From contig JAUIJE010000008.1 of the NCBI GenBank assembly GCA_030431455.1, forward strand, positions 305,929-369,928: a stretch of DNA of 64,000 nt. The letters are read 5' to 3'. The notes under the pieces are model-generated. The model saw only the letters and a program-made list of their open reading frames with translations, had not been told where the DNA came from and ran no database searches. This document shows, one piece after another, positions 26,208 to 35,126 of the stretch; the first letter of the stretch is position 1, and every line of letters begins with the position of its first letter. Both the position numbers and the translations under genes were made by a program. The DNA is from a bacterium (GTDB taxonomy: Bacteria > Myxococcota > UBA727 > JAUIJE01).

Positions 26208-28235
26208 ATGTTTCGGTCACGTCACGAAATCCAGGTGTTGTGGACCCGCGCGGCCCAGGTCGCCTTCCGCCAGGGCCCGCGGCCGCCCGCCCCGGTGGTG
26301 GTCGCCCCCACGCACCTGGACGACGAGAGCCGCGATGCCCTGCGGGCCTACCTCGCGCGCACCCCCGGCCCGGTTCGTGTGCTCGGGACCGCCGACGAGG
26401 TCGCCCCGTTTGTCGGCGAGCGCGGCGCGGTCACCGCCTTGCCCTTCGCGGACAAGGCCCCCTTGGTGGGGCTGTTGCCGTTGGTCATCGGCGCCACCGA
26501 GGTGGTCATCGCTGGGCACGACCTGCGGGCGGTGGCGGCGCTGTTCGAGGGGTGGGCCCACGCCCACCACCACCAGCGACCGGTCCGGTTGCTGCAACCC
26601 CGCCGCTTTGTCCCCCTGCTGCGCGCGGTGCGCGGCGGCCAGACGCCCCCCCTGCTCAACCCCCTCGACGAGGCGTTTGTCATCGACCCCGGGGCCCGGG
26701 CCAAGACGTCCCCCCGCCGGGACGGGGACGAGGTGTGGCAACGCCGGCGCCGGCGGTTCGTGCGGGAGGTGGACGAGACCCTGCACCTGGTGGCCACGTT
26801 GCCGGCCGGTCCCGCGGTGTTCGCCTCCCCCCGCGCCGACCCCGCGCAGGTTCGGCAGGCCTTGGCCCCCCTCGCCCACGAACCGTTCAGCGTGCGCCTG
26901 TCCGCGGCCCACCCCCCGGGGCAAGCGGCGGTGGCGGTGGCCGGCCGCGGGCAGGGCGTCTTTTTGACCGCCCCCGACGACGACCCGGTGTCGATCCCGG
27001 GACTCCAGGTGGTGCAGCGGGCCCACGCCCTGTGTCTGCAACACGTCGCCCTCACCGAGGGCGCGACCGCGGCGCTGTTTTTCCCTGGCAATGTCACTGC
27101 GCTATACCACCTGTTCACCGCGCTGTGGCACGCCGCCACCGGGACCCGGGCCACCTGCCCCTTGCAGCTGCTGGGCAAAGACCACCACCGGCCGGTGCTC
27201 GACGCCCTCCGCACCCTTCTCCCCGACGAGCAACGCGACCGCCTCGAGGCCATCGACCTGCTCGTCACCGACGTCGTCGACCCCGACGGGGTCGCCGGCG
27301 ATCGGCCCCCGCCCCCCACCACCTCTTTTGCCCGGGGCCCCGACCTCATCGGCCGACCCCACTCGCGCATGTTGATCCCCCCCGGCCCCAACCTCTCCCA
27401 CTGGATGAAGGGCGAGGTGCTCGCCCCCCACAGCCTGTCCGCGCCCCCCGACGACGAGGGCATGCCGTTGCGCGACCGGGCGTGGCTGTCCCACCGTGCC
27501 TATGCATGGTTGCAGAACAGCGGCACCGATCCTCGGGTCCAACACTTCGTGCAGTCGTCCTACGACAAGCCCGACCTCGAGCGGTTCCTCCGGCGCGGGC
27601 CCGGCCCGGAAGCGGTGTCGTTCCTGTGTTTCGCCGCCCCCTATGCCGCCCTGGGCTCGGCCCTCGACGCCGCCGCCGACATCATGCGGCGCTGGGGCGA
27701 TCGCGCGGAGGCGTGTTTTGAAAAACTCAACCTGATGTGCCGCAGCGACAAGCTCAAAAACCCCGAGGACCTCAAGTCGTGGTTCCGGGGGCTCGGCTCA
27801 TCGGGACCGGCGGCCGAGGGGTTCGCCACCATGCTCGGCGACGCCCTCGACCTGCTGGAGGCCGGCCACACCATCTGGATCGAACAATCCCCCGACGGCC
27901 GCGCCGACATCCTCGACGAGACCGCGCGGGTCGCCTACCAACACAAACGGGTGGCGGGCAAAACCCTCGCCACCCACATCAAAAAGGCCGCCGCCCAGCT
28001 CGCCGGCCAAGCCCACGTCCCCGGCGCGCCGCCTGGGTACCTCGGGGTCGCGCACATCGATGTGCGGCACAACGATGCCTACCGCGACGTGTCGACCGAC
28101 GAGGTGCGTGGCCTGCTCGCCGACATCGACCCCGACACCGCCCGGCTCGACGAGCTGCAGGTGTTGTTCGACGACACCATGATGCTGTTCGATCGAGACC
28201 TCACCCTCGTGCGCCAGATCCCCTATTCGGCCTGA
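26208..28235 (+). CDS. Possible tandem SLOG/LOG-like protein with nuclease-like C-terminus
   Basis: 675 residues, not a family I can name. Two segments align with each other and with the end of LOG/SLOG Rossmann domains. The first starts at Gly95 (GATEVVIAGHDLRAVAALF, then ...RPVRLLQPRRFVPLLRAV). The second starts at Gly285 (GATAALFFPGNVTALYHLF, then ...CPLQLLGKDHHRPVLDAL). In true LOG proteins the PG position reads PGGxGT..E, so the catalytic signature is degenerate (PGN, residues 293-295). Near 565-580 GRADILDE...AYQHKRV looks like a PD-(D/E)XK core with Asp567 and QxK (Gln578, Lys580). This suggests ligand sensing plus nucleic-acid cleavage, but it is inference. ATG 26208 is the likeliest start. 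Confidence 0.6.
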   Translation: MFRSRHEIQVLWTRAAQVAFRQGPRPPAPVVVAPTHLDDESRDALRAYLARTPGPVRVLGTADEVAPFVGERGAVTALPFADKAPLVGLLPLVIGATEVVIAGHDLRAVAALFEGWAHAHHHQRPVRLLQPRRFVPLLRAVRGGQTPPLLNPLDEAFVIDPGARAKTSPRRDGDEVWQRRRRRFVREVDETLHLVATLPAGPAVFASPRADPAQVRQALAPLAHEPFSVRLSAAHPPGQAAVAVAGRGQGVFLTAPDDDPVSIPGLQVVQRAHALCLQHVALTEGATAALFFPGNVTALYHLFTALWHAATGTRATCPLQLLGKDHHRPVLDALRTLLPDEQRDRLEAIDLLVTDVVDPDGVAGDRPPPPTTSFARGPDLIGRPHSRMLIPPGPNLSHWMKGEVLAPHSLSAPPDDEGMPLRDRAWLSHRAYAWLQNSGTDPRVQHFVQSSYDKPDLERFLRRGPGPEAVSFLCFAAPYAALGSALDAAADIMRRWGDRAEACFEKLNLMCRSDKLKNPEDLKSWFRGLGSSGPAAEGFATMLGDALDLLEAGHTIWIEQSPDGRADILDETARVAYQHKRVAGKTLATHIKKAAAQLAGQAHVPGAPPGYLGVAHIDVRHNDAYRDVSTDEVRGLLADIDPDTARLDELQVLFDDTMMLFDRDLTLVRQIPYSA

Positions 28236-28260
28236 GCGGAGCCACGTGGTAACCCTGGGC

Positions 28261-28623
28261 ATGTCGACCGGAGGCCGCATGCGGACACGATTGCTCGTTT
28301 GGGGATGGACCGTGTGCTTGTTGGGCTGCGGCAACTCCGTCGTCGTCGACACCGGCTACACCCGCACCTGCATCGCCGACGCCGATTGCACCCCCGCGTA
28401 CTTCGGTGACGTCTGCGTGGACCAGGACTACTGTTTTCCCTGCGCCAACGACGTCATCAACGCCGACGGGGCCGGTGCCTACAACGCCGACCGCGACGCC
28501 GCCGCGCAGGCCTGCGGACTCGCCCCGCCCTCGTCGTGCACCGGGTTCAAATGCATCGGCGAAGACGGGGTGTGCGTCGACGGGACGTGTGAGCTGATCG
28601 AAGGCGAAGAGTACGCCTACTGA
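28261..28623 (+). CDS. Small Cys-rich lipoprotein
   Basis: 120 residues. The signal RTRLLVWGWTVCLLGC ends at a lipobox; the mature part holds about eleven Cys residues in short loops (RTCIADADC, DYCFPCAND, CTGFKCIGE). It is probably a disulfide-rich periplasmic or surface protein. Two starts are possible: ATG 28261, which follows a -10-like TAACCC (28250-28255) by 5 bases, and ATG 28279, which has SD GGAGG. The second gives the more usual signal length. Function is unknown. Confidence 0.75.
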   Translation: MSTGGRMRTRLLVWGWTVCLLGCGNSVVVDTGYTRTCIADADCTPAYFGDVCVDQDYCFPCANDVINADGAGAYNADRDAAAQACGLAPPSSCTGFKCIGEDGVCVDGTCELIEGEEYAY

Positions 28624-28636
28624 GGTGGGGACCGCG

Positions 28637-29200
28637 ATGTTTCGGCTCTCGCCGCGCCTGCGCCGCATCCTCGCCCACGTGCGCCCCGGCCATCCGGTGT
28701 GGGACATCGGCTGCGACCACGGCGCGCTCGGGGTCACCGCGGTGATGCAAGACCGCGTGCCCTGTGCGGTGCTTGTCGACCACGCGCAAAAGGCGATCAC
28801 CCGCATCGAGGACGCGCTTCCCGTCACCGTCGACCGCGACCGGTTGCGGCTGCTCGCGACCGACGCGCGGCGCCTGCCCCCCGAGCCGGTCACGGGCACG
28901 GTGGTGTGCGCGGGCCTGGGGGCCCGCAAGATCGCCGACATCCTCACCGCGTTTGTTTTGCCCAACCGCGCCAAAGACCTCCGCTTGGTGCTCGAAGCCC
29001 ACGGCCCCACGCAGGATCTGGACGCCTTGCTCGGTCAGCACGGGTATCGCCAGGTGGCCCAAGAGACGGTACACGAGGGGCGCAAAGACCGGTCGATCGC
29101 CGTCTACGATCCCAGCGCGTTTGCGAAGCAAACCGCCAAGACCCTCGCTGCGCGCCGACGGCGTCCCGGCGAGGACGCGACCGGCCCGAGAAAGGACTGA
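28637..29200 (+). CDS. trmK: TrmK-like tRNA (adenine-N1)-methyltransferase
   Basis: 187 residues. The N-terminus RLSPRLRRILAHVRPGHPVWDIGCDHGALG matches the TrmK opening, where DxGxDHxxLP/G binds S-adenosylmethionine. VVCAGLGARKI takes the place of the AGMGG-type motif, and the LVLEAHGP region corresponds to the next conserved strand. TrmK methylates adenine 22 of tRNA. Family members usually have ~230 residues, so this one is short at the C-terminus. ATG 28637 is preferred over GTG 28625. The STAND gene follows after 5 bases. Confidence 0.75.
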   Translation: MFRLSPRLRRILAHVRPGHPVWDIGCDHGALGVTAVMQDRVPCAVLVDHAQKAITRIEDALPVTVDRDRLRLLATDARRLPPEPVTGTVVCAGLGARKIADILTAFVLPNRAKDLRLVLEAHGPTQDLDALLGQHGYRQVAQETVHEGRKDRSIAVYDPSAFAKQTAKTLAARRRRPGEDATGPRKD

Positions 29201-29205
29201 CACGG

Positions 29206-31902
29206 GTGCCGTTCCGCACACTGCCCGAAGCTTTGACGTCCTTTTTGGGCCGCGCCGACGAGAAGGATCGCCTCGTCGAGCTGCACCGATCGGGGGCCCG
29301 GCTGGTGTCGCTGCTCGGCCCTGGGGGCATCGGCAAGACCCGGCTGGCCCGCGTCGCGGCCGAGGCGTTGGAGCGCCAAGAGCCCGCCCTGCGCACGTGG
29401 TTTTGTGACCTGTCCGCCGCCGCCGACGACGACAGCGCGTTCGCCCTCATCGCCGCCGCCTGCGACGCGGAGCTGGGCGAACTCGGCGCGGACCAACGCA
29501 CCGACGGCTTGGTGGGCGCCCTCGACGAAGGCCCCGGGGTGCTCATCCTCGACAACTTCGAGCATCTCGCCCCCCACGCCGAAACATTGGTGGGACAGCT
29601 CGTGGCCCGCACCGAGCAGCTCTCGGTGTGGGTCACCTCCCGCACCGCCCTCGGGCTCCCCGGTGAACGCCGTTTTGCGGTCAACGCCCTGTCCCTCGAC
29701 GACGCGGTGAGCCTGTTCGTGGACCGCGCCACCCTGGTGGCGGGGGAGTTCGACGTCGACGACGCCACCCACGAGGCCTGCCTGCGCATCGCCCAGGCCA
29801 CCGGGGGCGTGCCCCTCGCCATCGAGCTGTGCGCCGGGCGCGCGGGGCTGCTCTCCCCCGCGCAGATCGCCGACCGGGCCGAGGCCGACCTCGACCTCTA
29901 CAAAGACCAGCACGGCGACCGCCCCGAGCGCCACCAAAGCCTGCGGGCCTGCATCCAGGCCAGCGTCGACCTCCTCAGCGACGTCGAGCGCCGGGCGTTC
30001 GCGCAATGCAGTGCCTTTCGCGGCGGCTTTACTGTGGAGAGCGCCGAGGCGGTGCTCCATCTCGACGGGGCCACCGTGCTCGACGCGCTGTCCCAGCTGC
30101 GGTTCCGCTCGTTGGTGCAGTCCCAGGCCGGGGCCGATGGCGGGCCCGCGCGGCTGTACATGCTGCCCGCGCTGTCCGCGTACGCCGATGAGCTGCTGAG
30201 CGACGACGACCGGAAGAGCGTCCGGGCCCGTCACCTCGCCCATTTCGCCGAGGTCGCGCTGGCGCTGGAGGCGGCCACCCGCACCGCGGACGGTTCGGCC
30301 GCGTTCCGCCGCCTGGTGGACGAGCGGGAGAACTTCGACCGGGCCATGGCCGAGGCCAGCGACGTCGATCCCGGCGCCGGGGTCCTGTGCGGGGCCGCCC
30401 TGCACCCGTTGGCGATGGCCCGCGGCCCGTTCGACGTCGCGTTCCGCTACTACCAGCTCGCGCTCGACCTCGCCCAACAGAGCGGGGACGACGCCCTGGT
30501 CGGCGCAGTGACATTTTGGCGCGGCGAGGCCCGGCGCGCCACCCATGACTTCTCGGGGGCGCGCGAAGATCTCGACCTCGCGGTGGCCGCGTTCGAGCGG
30601 GCCCAATCCGATTGGAGCCCGGCCGCGGAGCGGCTCGGCGCCCGCCGCATGTTCGCCGCCTGCCTCGCCGAGCGGGCCCGGGTCCTGACCGAGCTCGAAC
30701 GCCACGACGACGCCGTGGCCGATGTCGAGCGCGGCCTGGCCCTGGTCAAAGACAGCCCCGAGCCCTACCCCCGCTACCTGTTGGTCAAGGAGCGCGGTTT
30801 TTCGTTCTTGCACCGCGCCCGGTTTGACGAAGCCCGCGCCGCCTACGACGAAGCGCTCGAACTGTGCAAAGCCCAAGGCGACCTCCGCCGCACCGGCATC
30901 ATCCTCATCCACCTCGGGCTCATCCAGCACTGGACCGGACAGTTCGACGAGGCCGAAGAAGCCCTCCAGGGTGCGCTCGAGATCGCGCAGACCATGCGCG
31001 ACTACTTGACCGAGACCTACACCGGCTGGAACCTCGCCCTCGTGGCCCACGTGCGCGGCCGCTTCACCGACGCCGAGCGCCTGTTCGCCCGGAGCCTGGA
31101 GATCGCCGAGCGCACCAACAAACGCGTCGCCGCCCAACGCCTCATCGGCGACCGCGGGGTGTTGCACATCTCCCTCGGCCGCTACGACGAAGCCAAGGCC
31201 GACCTCGAGGTGGGCATCGCCGGCAGCACCGGGGCGGCCAACCAACGCTACGCCGGCGTGTTCCGCGCTTTCCGCGCCATCGCCGGGGCCATGGCCGGCG
31301 ACGACGACGACTACGCCCAGCACTTCGCCAAGGCCCGCGCCGACTTTGACGAGTCCCCCATCGACGCGTTTTACGTGGGGGCGGCCCACGTCGTGCGCGC
31401 GGCCCGCGCCCGGCAGGTCATGCTCGGAGGCGACGTGCCCCAGGCCGAACAAGAACGCGACGCGGCCCGGGCAGACTTTGACGCGTGGCTCGACGAGGCG
31501 CCCGGCGCGTTGAGCCACGTGTTGCGCGCGCTGCTCACCCGGTTTGCCCGCCACGCCGAACAGATGGCCACCCCCGGCGGCGTGCTCGCCCACGACGACG
31601 AGGGGCACTACCGGCTCGAGGGCGTCACCGAGGTCATCGACCTGTCCACGTCCCAAGCCCCGCGCCGGGTGCTCGACGCGCTCATCGGAAGCCACCTCCT
31701 CGACGCCGAGGCCCGGGTCAGCGTCGAGGATCTGTTCGAGCAGGGCTGGCCGGGCGAGCGCGCCGTCGACCACGCGGCCAAAAACCGCGTGCAGGTCGCG
31801 GTGAGCGCCTTGCGCCGCGCGGGGCTCAAGCCGGTCATCGACTCCACCCGCGTCGGCTACCGCCTGACCCCCGCGCTCATCGTCGAGCGCCGGCCCCTCT
31901 AG
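29206..31902 (+). CDS. STAND NTPase with TPR repeats and C-terminal winged-helix-like domain
   Basis: 898 residues. The NTPase comes first: Walker A GPGGIGKT (38-45), Walker B VLILDNFE near 115, WVTSRTALGLPGER sensor and GGVPLAIEL. The middle (residues ~400-800) has TPR-like helices (RAAYDEALELCKAQGDLRRTGIILI). The last 75 residues (ARVSVEDLFEQGWPGERAV ... VAVSALRRAGL ... GYRLTP) resemble the OmpR/SARP winged helix, so it is probably a signal-sensing transcription regulator. Usually the DNA-binding part is N-terminal; here it is at the end. GTG 29206 starts directly at the homology. It ends 4 bases into the convergent 31899 gene. Confidence 0.85.
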   Translation: MPFRTLPEALTSFLGRADEKDRLVELHRSGARLVSLLGPGGIGKTRLARVAAEALERQEPALRTWFCDLSAAADDDSAFALIAAACDAELGELGADQRTDGLVGALDEGPGVLILDNFEHLAPHAETLVGQLVARTEQLSVWVTSRTALGLPGERRFAVNALSLDDAVSLFVDRATLVAGEFDVDDATHEACLRIAQATGGVPLAIELCAGRAGLLSPAQIADRAEADLDLYKDQHGDRPERHQSLRACIQASVDLLSDVERRAFAQCSAFRGGFTVESAEAVLHLDGATVLDALSQLRFRSLVQSQAGADGGPARLYMLPALSAYADELLSDDDRKSVRARHLAHFAEVALALEAATRTADGSAAFRRLVDERENFDRAMAEASDVDPGAGVLCGAALHPLAMARGPFDVAFRYYQLALDLAQQSGDDALVGAVTFWRGEARRATHDFSGAREDLDLAVAAFERAQSDWSPAAERLGARRMFAACLAERARVLTELERHDDAVADVERGLALVKDSPEPYPRYLLVKERGFSFLHRARFDEARAAYDEALELCKAQGDLRRTGIILIHLGLIQHWTGQFDEAEEALQGALEIAQTMRDYLTETYTGWNLALVAHVRGRFTDAERLFARSLEIAERTNKRVAAQRLIGDRGVLHISLGRYDEAKADLEVGIAGSTGAANQRYAGVFRAFRAIAGAMAGDDDDYAQHFAKARADFDESPIDAFYVGAAHVVRAARARQVMLGGDVPQAEQERDAARADFDAWLDEAPGALSHVLRALLTRFARHAEQMATPGGVLAHDDEGHYRLEGVTEVIDLSTSQAPRRVLDALIGSHLLDAEARVSVEDLFEQGWPGERAVDHAAKNRVQVAVSALRRAGLKPVIDSTRVGYRLTPALIVERRPL

Positions 31903-32234
31903 CTCGCCCGCGGGGACAGCGCGGAGATGCCCGCGGCCACGAGCATGAGCATGAGAATCATGCCCCCCGCGAGCACCATGTTCGCCTGGGCTTCGCGGGT
32001 GCCCGCGCTCAAACAGAGCACGCGCTCGGCGAGCTCGGGCACGTCGTGGATGTACTTGTCCACCATGCGCTGACCGGCTCCCGCGCCGAGCATGGCGAAG
32101 CCCGCGATGCCGGCCGAAAACGCGCTCGCCGACGACACCGCCCGGTCGCGGGCGCGCAGGCACACCGCCAGCCCGGCGACAAACAACAACAGCGACCCGT
32201 ACGCGAACACCCCGGCTTCTGTGAACAGCGACAT
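31899..32234 (-). CDS. Small three-helix membrane protein, paralogue 2
   Basis: 111 residues, three hydrophobic helices, paralogue of the 25804-26139 product (same length, same start pattern and an identical ISALSPRAS ending). The two differ at many positions, so the duplication is old, yet their promoters are nearly the same. SD AGGAGG precedes ATG 32234. The role is unknown. Confidence 0.75.
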   Translation of the reverse strand: MSLFTEAGVFAYGSLLLFVAGLAVCLRARDRAVSSASAFSAGIAGFAMLGAGAGQRMVDKYIHDVPELAERVLCLSAGTREAQANMVLAGGMILMLMLVAAGISALSPRAS

Positions 32235-32259
32235 AGAACCTCCTCGTGGTTTGTGCGGA

Positions 32260-32288
32260 GGTAGAGGCGCGTCCCCGGGGGATGTGAC
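32260..32288 (-). promoter_or_regulatory. Promoter of paralogue 2 (GTCACA-N17-TCTACC)
   Basis: Minus strand: GTCACA (32288-32283), 17-base spacer, TCTACC (32265-32260), matching the promoter at 26166-26194 in sequence and spacing. The predicted mRNA start is near 32253. Confidence 0.65.
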
Positions 32289-32298
32289 GAGCCCGGGC

Positions 32299-32329
32299 AA
32301 AAAAAAACGCAGACCGCATCTACATGCGG
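32299..32329 (-). terminator. Rho-independent terminator of gap
   Basis: CCGCAT (32314-32319), loop CTAC, ATGCGG (32324-32329); on the minus strand nine T follow after a short gap (A9 at 32299-32307). It lies 30 bases past the gap stop codon and shields the promoter of the 31899 gene. Confidence 0.85.
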
Positions 32330-32359
32330 CCGGCGCCATTTTGACCGTCGGGTACCCGC

Positions 32360-33796
32360 TCAGCCGGCGGGGAAAAACGGGTAGGTGATGCCGGCCATGC
32401 GCTGCAGCAGGCGGACCACCTGCACGCTGTAGCCGAACTCGTTGTCGTACCAGACATAGACCACCGCGCGGTGGCCCTCGGCGATGGTGGCCACGCTGTC
32501 GACCACCCCCGCGTGGCGGGAGCCCACAAGGTCACTGGAGACGATCTCGGCCGAGGTGGTGTAGTCGATCTGTTTGTGCAAGTCGGAGTGGATGGCGGCC
32601 CAGCGCAGGTGTTGGTTGACCTCGTCGCGGGTGACCGCGGTGCTGAGGTTCAAGTTCAGGATCGCCAACGACACGTTGGGGGTGGGCACCCGGATCGCGC
32701 TGCCGGTGAGCTTGCCCTTGAGCGCGGGCACGGCCTTGGCGACGGCTTTGGCCGCCCCGGTGTCGGTGATGACCATGTTGAGCGGGGCGCTGCGGCCGCG
32801 GCGTTCCTTCGAGTGGTAGTTGTCGATGAGGTTCTGGTCGTTGGTGTAGGCGTGCACCGTCTCGAGGTGGCCGTGCTCGATCCCGAACTTGTCGTGCAGG
32901 GTCTTGAGCACGGGGACAATGGCATTGGTGGTGCAACTGGCCGCGGACAGCATCGTGTCGCGGTCCTCGATGAGGTTGTCGTTGACCCCGCACACCAAGT
33001 TCTTGATGTCGCCCTTGCCCGGGGCGGTGAGCAGCACCTTGCCCGCGCCCTTGGACTTCAGGTGCAGGCCGAGGCCGGCCTCGTCCCGCCAGATGCCGGT
33101 GTTGTCACAGATGAGGGCGTTCTCGATGCCGTGGGCGGTGTAGTCCACCTGGTCGGGCGATGACGAGTAGATGAGCTTGACGGTGTGGCCGTTGATGATC
33201 AGCGCGTTTTCGTCCCGGTCGACGTCGATCGCCCCCTTGAACATCCCGTGCACGCTGTCCCGCAACAGCAGGCTGGCCCGCTTTTGCAGGTCGTCGCCTT
33301 TGCCTTTGCGCACCACCGCGGCGCGCAGGCGCAGGCCTTCGCCGTTGCCCGCGCGCTCCATGAGCAGGCGCGCCACCAGCCGGCCGATGCGCCCAAAGCC
33401 GTAGAGCACCACGTCCTGCGGGGTCTCGCGAATCTGTGCTTTGCCCTTTTCACAATCCGCGAGCTCGACCTGGAGCCACCCGGCGACCTCGGGGCGGCCG
33501 GCGTCGATCCACTTCATGGCCAGCTTGCCGAGATCGATGCGGGCCGGACACAATGTCATTGCACCCATAGCCGCGAGCAGCGGCTCGGTGTCCCGCACGG
33601 AGAACGCCTGCTCCTCGACCGCGGCCACGTACCGATGCTCCTGGATGATGTCCATCGGGGTGCGGTACATCAGCGGCCGGCCGTACATCAGGGTCACCAC
33701 CCCGCGTTGCCGGTAGAGCTCGCCCACCAACGGCACGAACCGCTCGGCCAGGGACTCTTCTTCTTGCCAGGACTGAAAGATCGATTCGGTGCTCAT
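32360..33796 (-). CDS. gap: Glyceraldehyde-3-phosphate dehydrogenase, long form
   Basis: 478 residues. A Rossmann domain begins near residue 127 (VVLYGFGRIGRLVARLL). Catalytic Cys288 lies in SAASCTTNAIVPV, and VHAYTNDQNLIDNYH and WYDNEFGYSVQVVRL are the family hallmarks. The N-terminal extension of about 120 residues is found in a distinct long GAPDH group known from Pseudomonas and Vibrio relatives, so it is not an artefact. The enzyme oxidises glyceraldehyde-3-phosphate with NAD(P) and phosphate. A -10-like TTAGAT (33810-33805) ends 8 bases before the ATG, giving gap its own promoter inside the short gap after the thiolase gene. Confidence 0.95.
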   Translation of the reverse strand: MSTESIFQSWQEEESLAERFVPLVGELYRQRGVVTLMYGRPLMYRTPMDIIQEHRYVAAVEEQAFSVRDTEPLLAAMGAMTLCPARIDLGKLAMKWIDAGRPEVAGWLQVELADCEKGKAQIRETPQDVVLYGFGRIGRLVARLLMERAGNGEGLRLRAAVVRKGKGDDLQKRASLLLRDSVHGMFKGAIDVDRDENALIINGHTVKLIYSSSPDQVDYTAHGIENALICDNTGIWRDEAGLGLHLKSKGAGKVLLTAPGKGDIKNLVCGVNDNLIEDRDTMLSAASCTTNAIVPVLKTLHDKFGIEHGHLETVHAYTNDQNLIDNYHSKERRGRSAPLNMVITDTGAAKAVAKAVPALKGKLTGSAIRVPTPNVSLAILNLNLSTAVTRDEVNQHLRWAAIHSDLHKQIDYTTSAEIVSSDLVGSRHAGVVDSVATIAEGHRAVVYVWYDNEFGYSVQVVRLLQRMAGITYPFFPAG

Positions 33797-33829
33797 GCAG
33801 AGGCATCTAACCTGCGCATGGCGCCTTTG

Positions 33830-35050
33830 CTACTCCCGGGGCGCGGCCTCGACGACCATGCCCACCGCGGTGGCGAGGGCCCCGCCGATGTTGAGCAGGC
33901 CCGCGCGCCTTGCCCCGGGGACCTGAATGTCGCCGGCCCGGCCCGTGACCTGGCGGTGCAGGTCCGAGACCATGCGCACGCCGGTCGCCCCCACCGGGTG
34001 GCCGAGGCCCATCAGGCCCCCCGAGGGGTTCATCGGGAGTCTGCCCCCGGCGAACAACGCGCCGCTCTCGACGACGGGGCCGGCCTTTCCCGGCGCGCAG
34101 AGCCCGAAGTGGTCGATGGCCAAATAGAAGCTCGGCGTAAAACAATCGTGGGTCTCGATGAGGTCGAGCCCCCACGCGTCGGGCACGCCGGCCTCGGCCA
34201 GGGCCGCGGCGACCGCCGCGCGCACATGCGGCACGAGCACGCCCCCCGACGGTCCGATGTTGTCCGACAAGCGCATGCCCCCGGTGCGGTGGCCCGCGCC
34301 GGTGATGACGCTGACCGCCCGGGCCGAGTCGTCGCGCACCCGGTGCCGGCCGCGCGCGCTGGTCACGATCACCGCCGCGGCCCCGTCGGTGACCTGGCTG
34401 CAGTCGTGGCGGCGGAGGCGGCCGGCGACGATGGGGTTGTTCTCGTCGTCGTCGGTGAAGCTCTTTGCCCCGAGCGTCCAGGACCGGGTCTGGGCCAGCG
34501 GGTTGCGCTTGGCGTTTTGAAAGTTGCTCTCGGCCAAGGCCACGAGGTGGGCGCGATCGAGGCCGTGGCGCTCTTCGTACAGGCCCGCGACCTCGTCGAA
34601 CACCGCGGCCCAGGGAAACCGCGCCTCGGCCAAATCCCCGTGGCGGTCGCCGGCCCCGCGCAGGCGGTCTTGGGCGATGAAGCCGCCTTGGCGCCGCATG
34701 TGTTCGACCCCGACGACGAGGGCGGTGTCGCAGCGGCCGCTCATCACGTCGGCCATCGCCGCGAGCACGGCCACGCTCCCCGAGGCACACGCGGCTTCGT
34801 GCCGGGTGGCGGGGCGTGGGCGGCCGTCGCCGAGGGCGTGCATCGCGTAGGCCCCGAGGTGGGCTTGCTCGTCGTAGAGCGCGGCCCCGAAGTTGGCCAC
34901 GTGCACGGCGTCGATGTCCCCGGGCGAGAGCCGCGCGTCGTCGAGGGCGGCCTGGGTCGCCTCGTGCATCAGGCCTTTCAACGTCTTGCCCATCTTGGTC
35001 GCGTTTTCGGCAAAATCGGTCTGGGCGGCCCCGAGCACAAATGCAGTCAT
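33830..35050 (-). CDS. Thiolase-family acyltransferase
   Basis: 406 residues. The catalytic nucleophile is Cys88 (HEAACASGS). The later ETHDCF and GGLMGLGHPVGATG motifs give the active-site His and Cys region. The sequence is closest in style to SCP2-type thiolases and may act on larger acyl-CoA or acyl-carrier substrates in fatty-acid or secondary metabolism. A -10-like TAGGAT (35061-35056) lies 5 bases before ATG 35050. A large inverted repeat at 35064-35118 sits directly upstream of it. A longer frame upstream overlaps the rhodanese gene and is rejected. Confidence 0.92.
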   Translation of the reverse strand: MTAFVLGAAQTDFAENATKMGKTLKGLMHEATQAALDDARLSPGDIDAVHVANFGAALYDEQAHLGAYAMHALGDGRPRPATRHEAACASGSVAVLAAMADVMSGRCDTALVVGVEHMRRQGGFIAQDRLRGAGDRHGDLAEARFPWAAVFDEVAGLYEERHGLDRAHLVALAESNFQNAKRNPLAQTRSWTLGAKSFTDDDENNPIVAGRLRRHDCSQVTDGAAAVIVTSARGRHRVRDDSARAVSVITGAGHRTGGMRLSDNIGPSGGVLVPHVRAAVAAALAEAGVPDAWGLDLIETHDCFTPSFYLAIDHFGLCAPGKAGPVVESGALFAGGRLPMNPSGGLMGLGHPVGATGVRMVSDLHRQVTGRAGDIQVPGARRAGLLNIGGALATAVGMVVEAAPRE

Positions 35051-35063
35051 GTCCCATCCTACC

Positions 35064-35118
35064 GTCCCAAAAGGAAAGTCCCCGCCCGCGTCGTGCGCGA
35101 GCAGGGACCTTTTGGGAC
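35064..35118. repeat. Long inverted repeat between rhodanese and thiolase genes
   Basis: GTCCCAAAAGG (35064-35074) and CCTTTTGGGAC (35108-35118) form a perfect 11-bp stem with a 33-base loop. It lies between the stop of the rhodanese gene (35127) and the -10 of the thiolase promoter. It has no T-run, so it could be an imperfect terminator or a binding site. Confidence 0.8.
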
Positions 35119-35126
35119 AGAGACGA

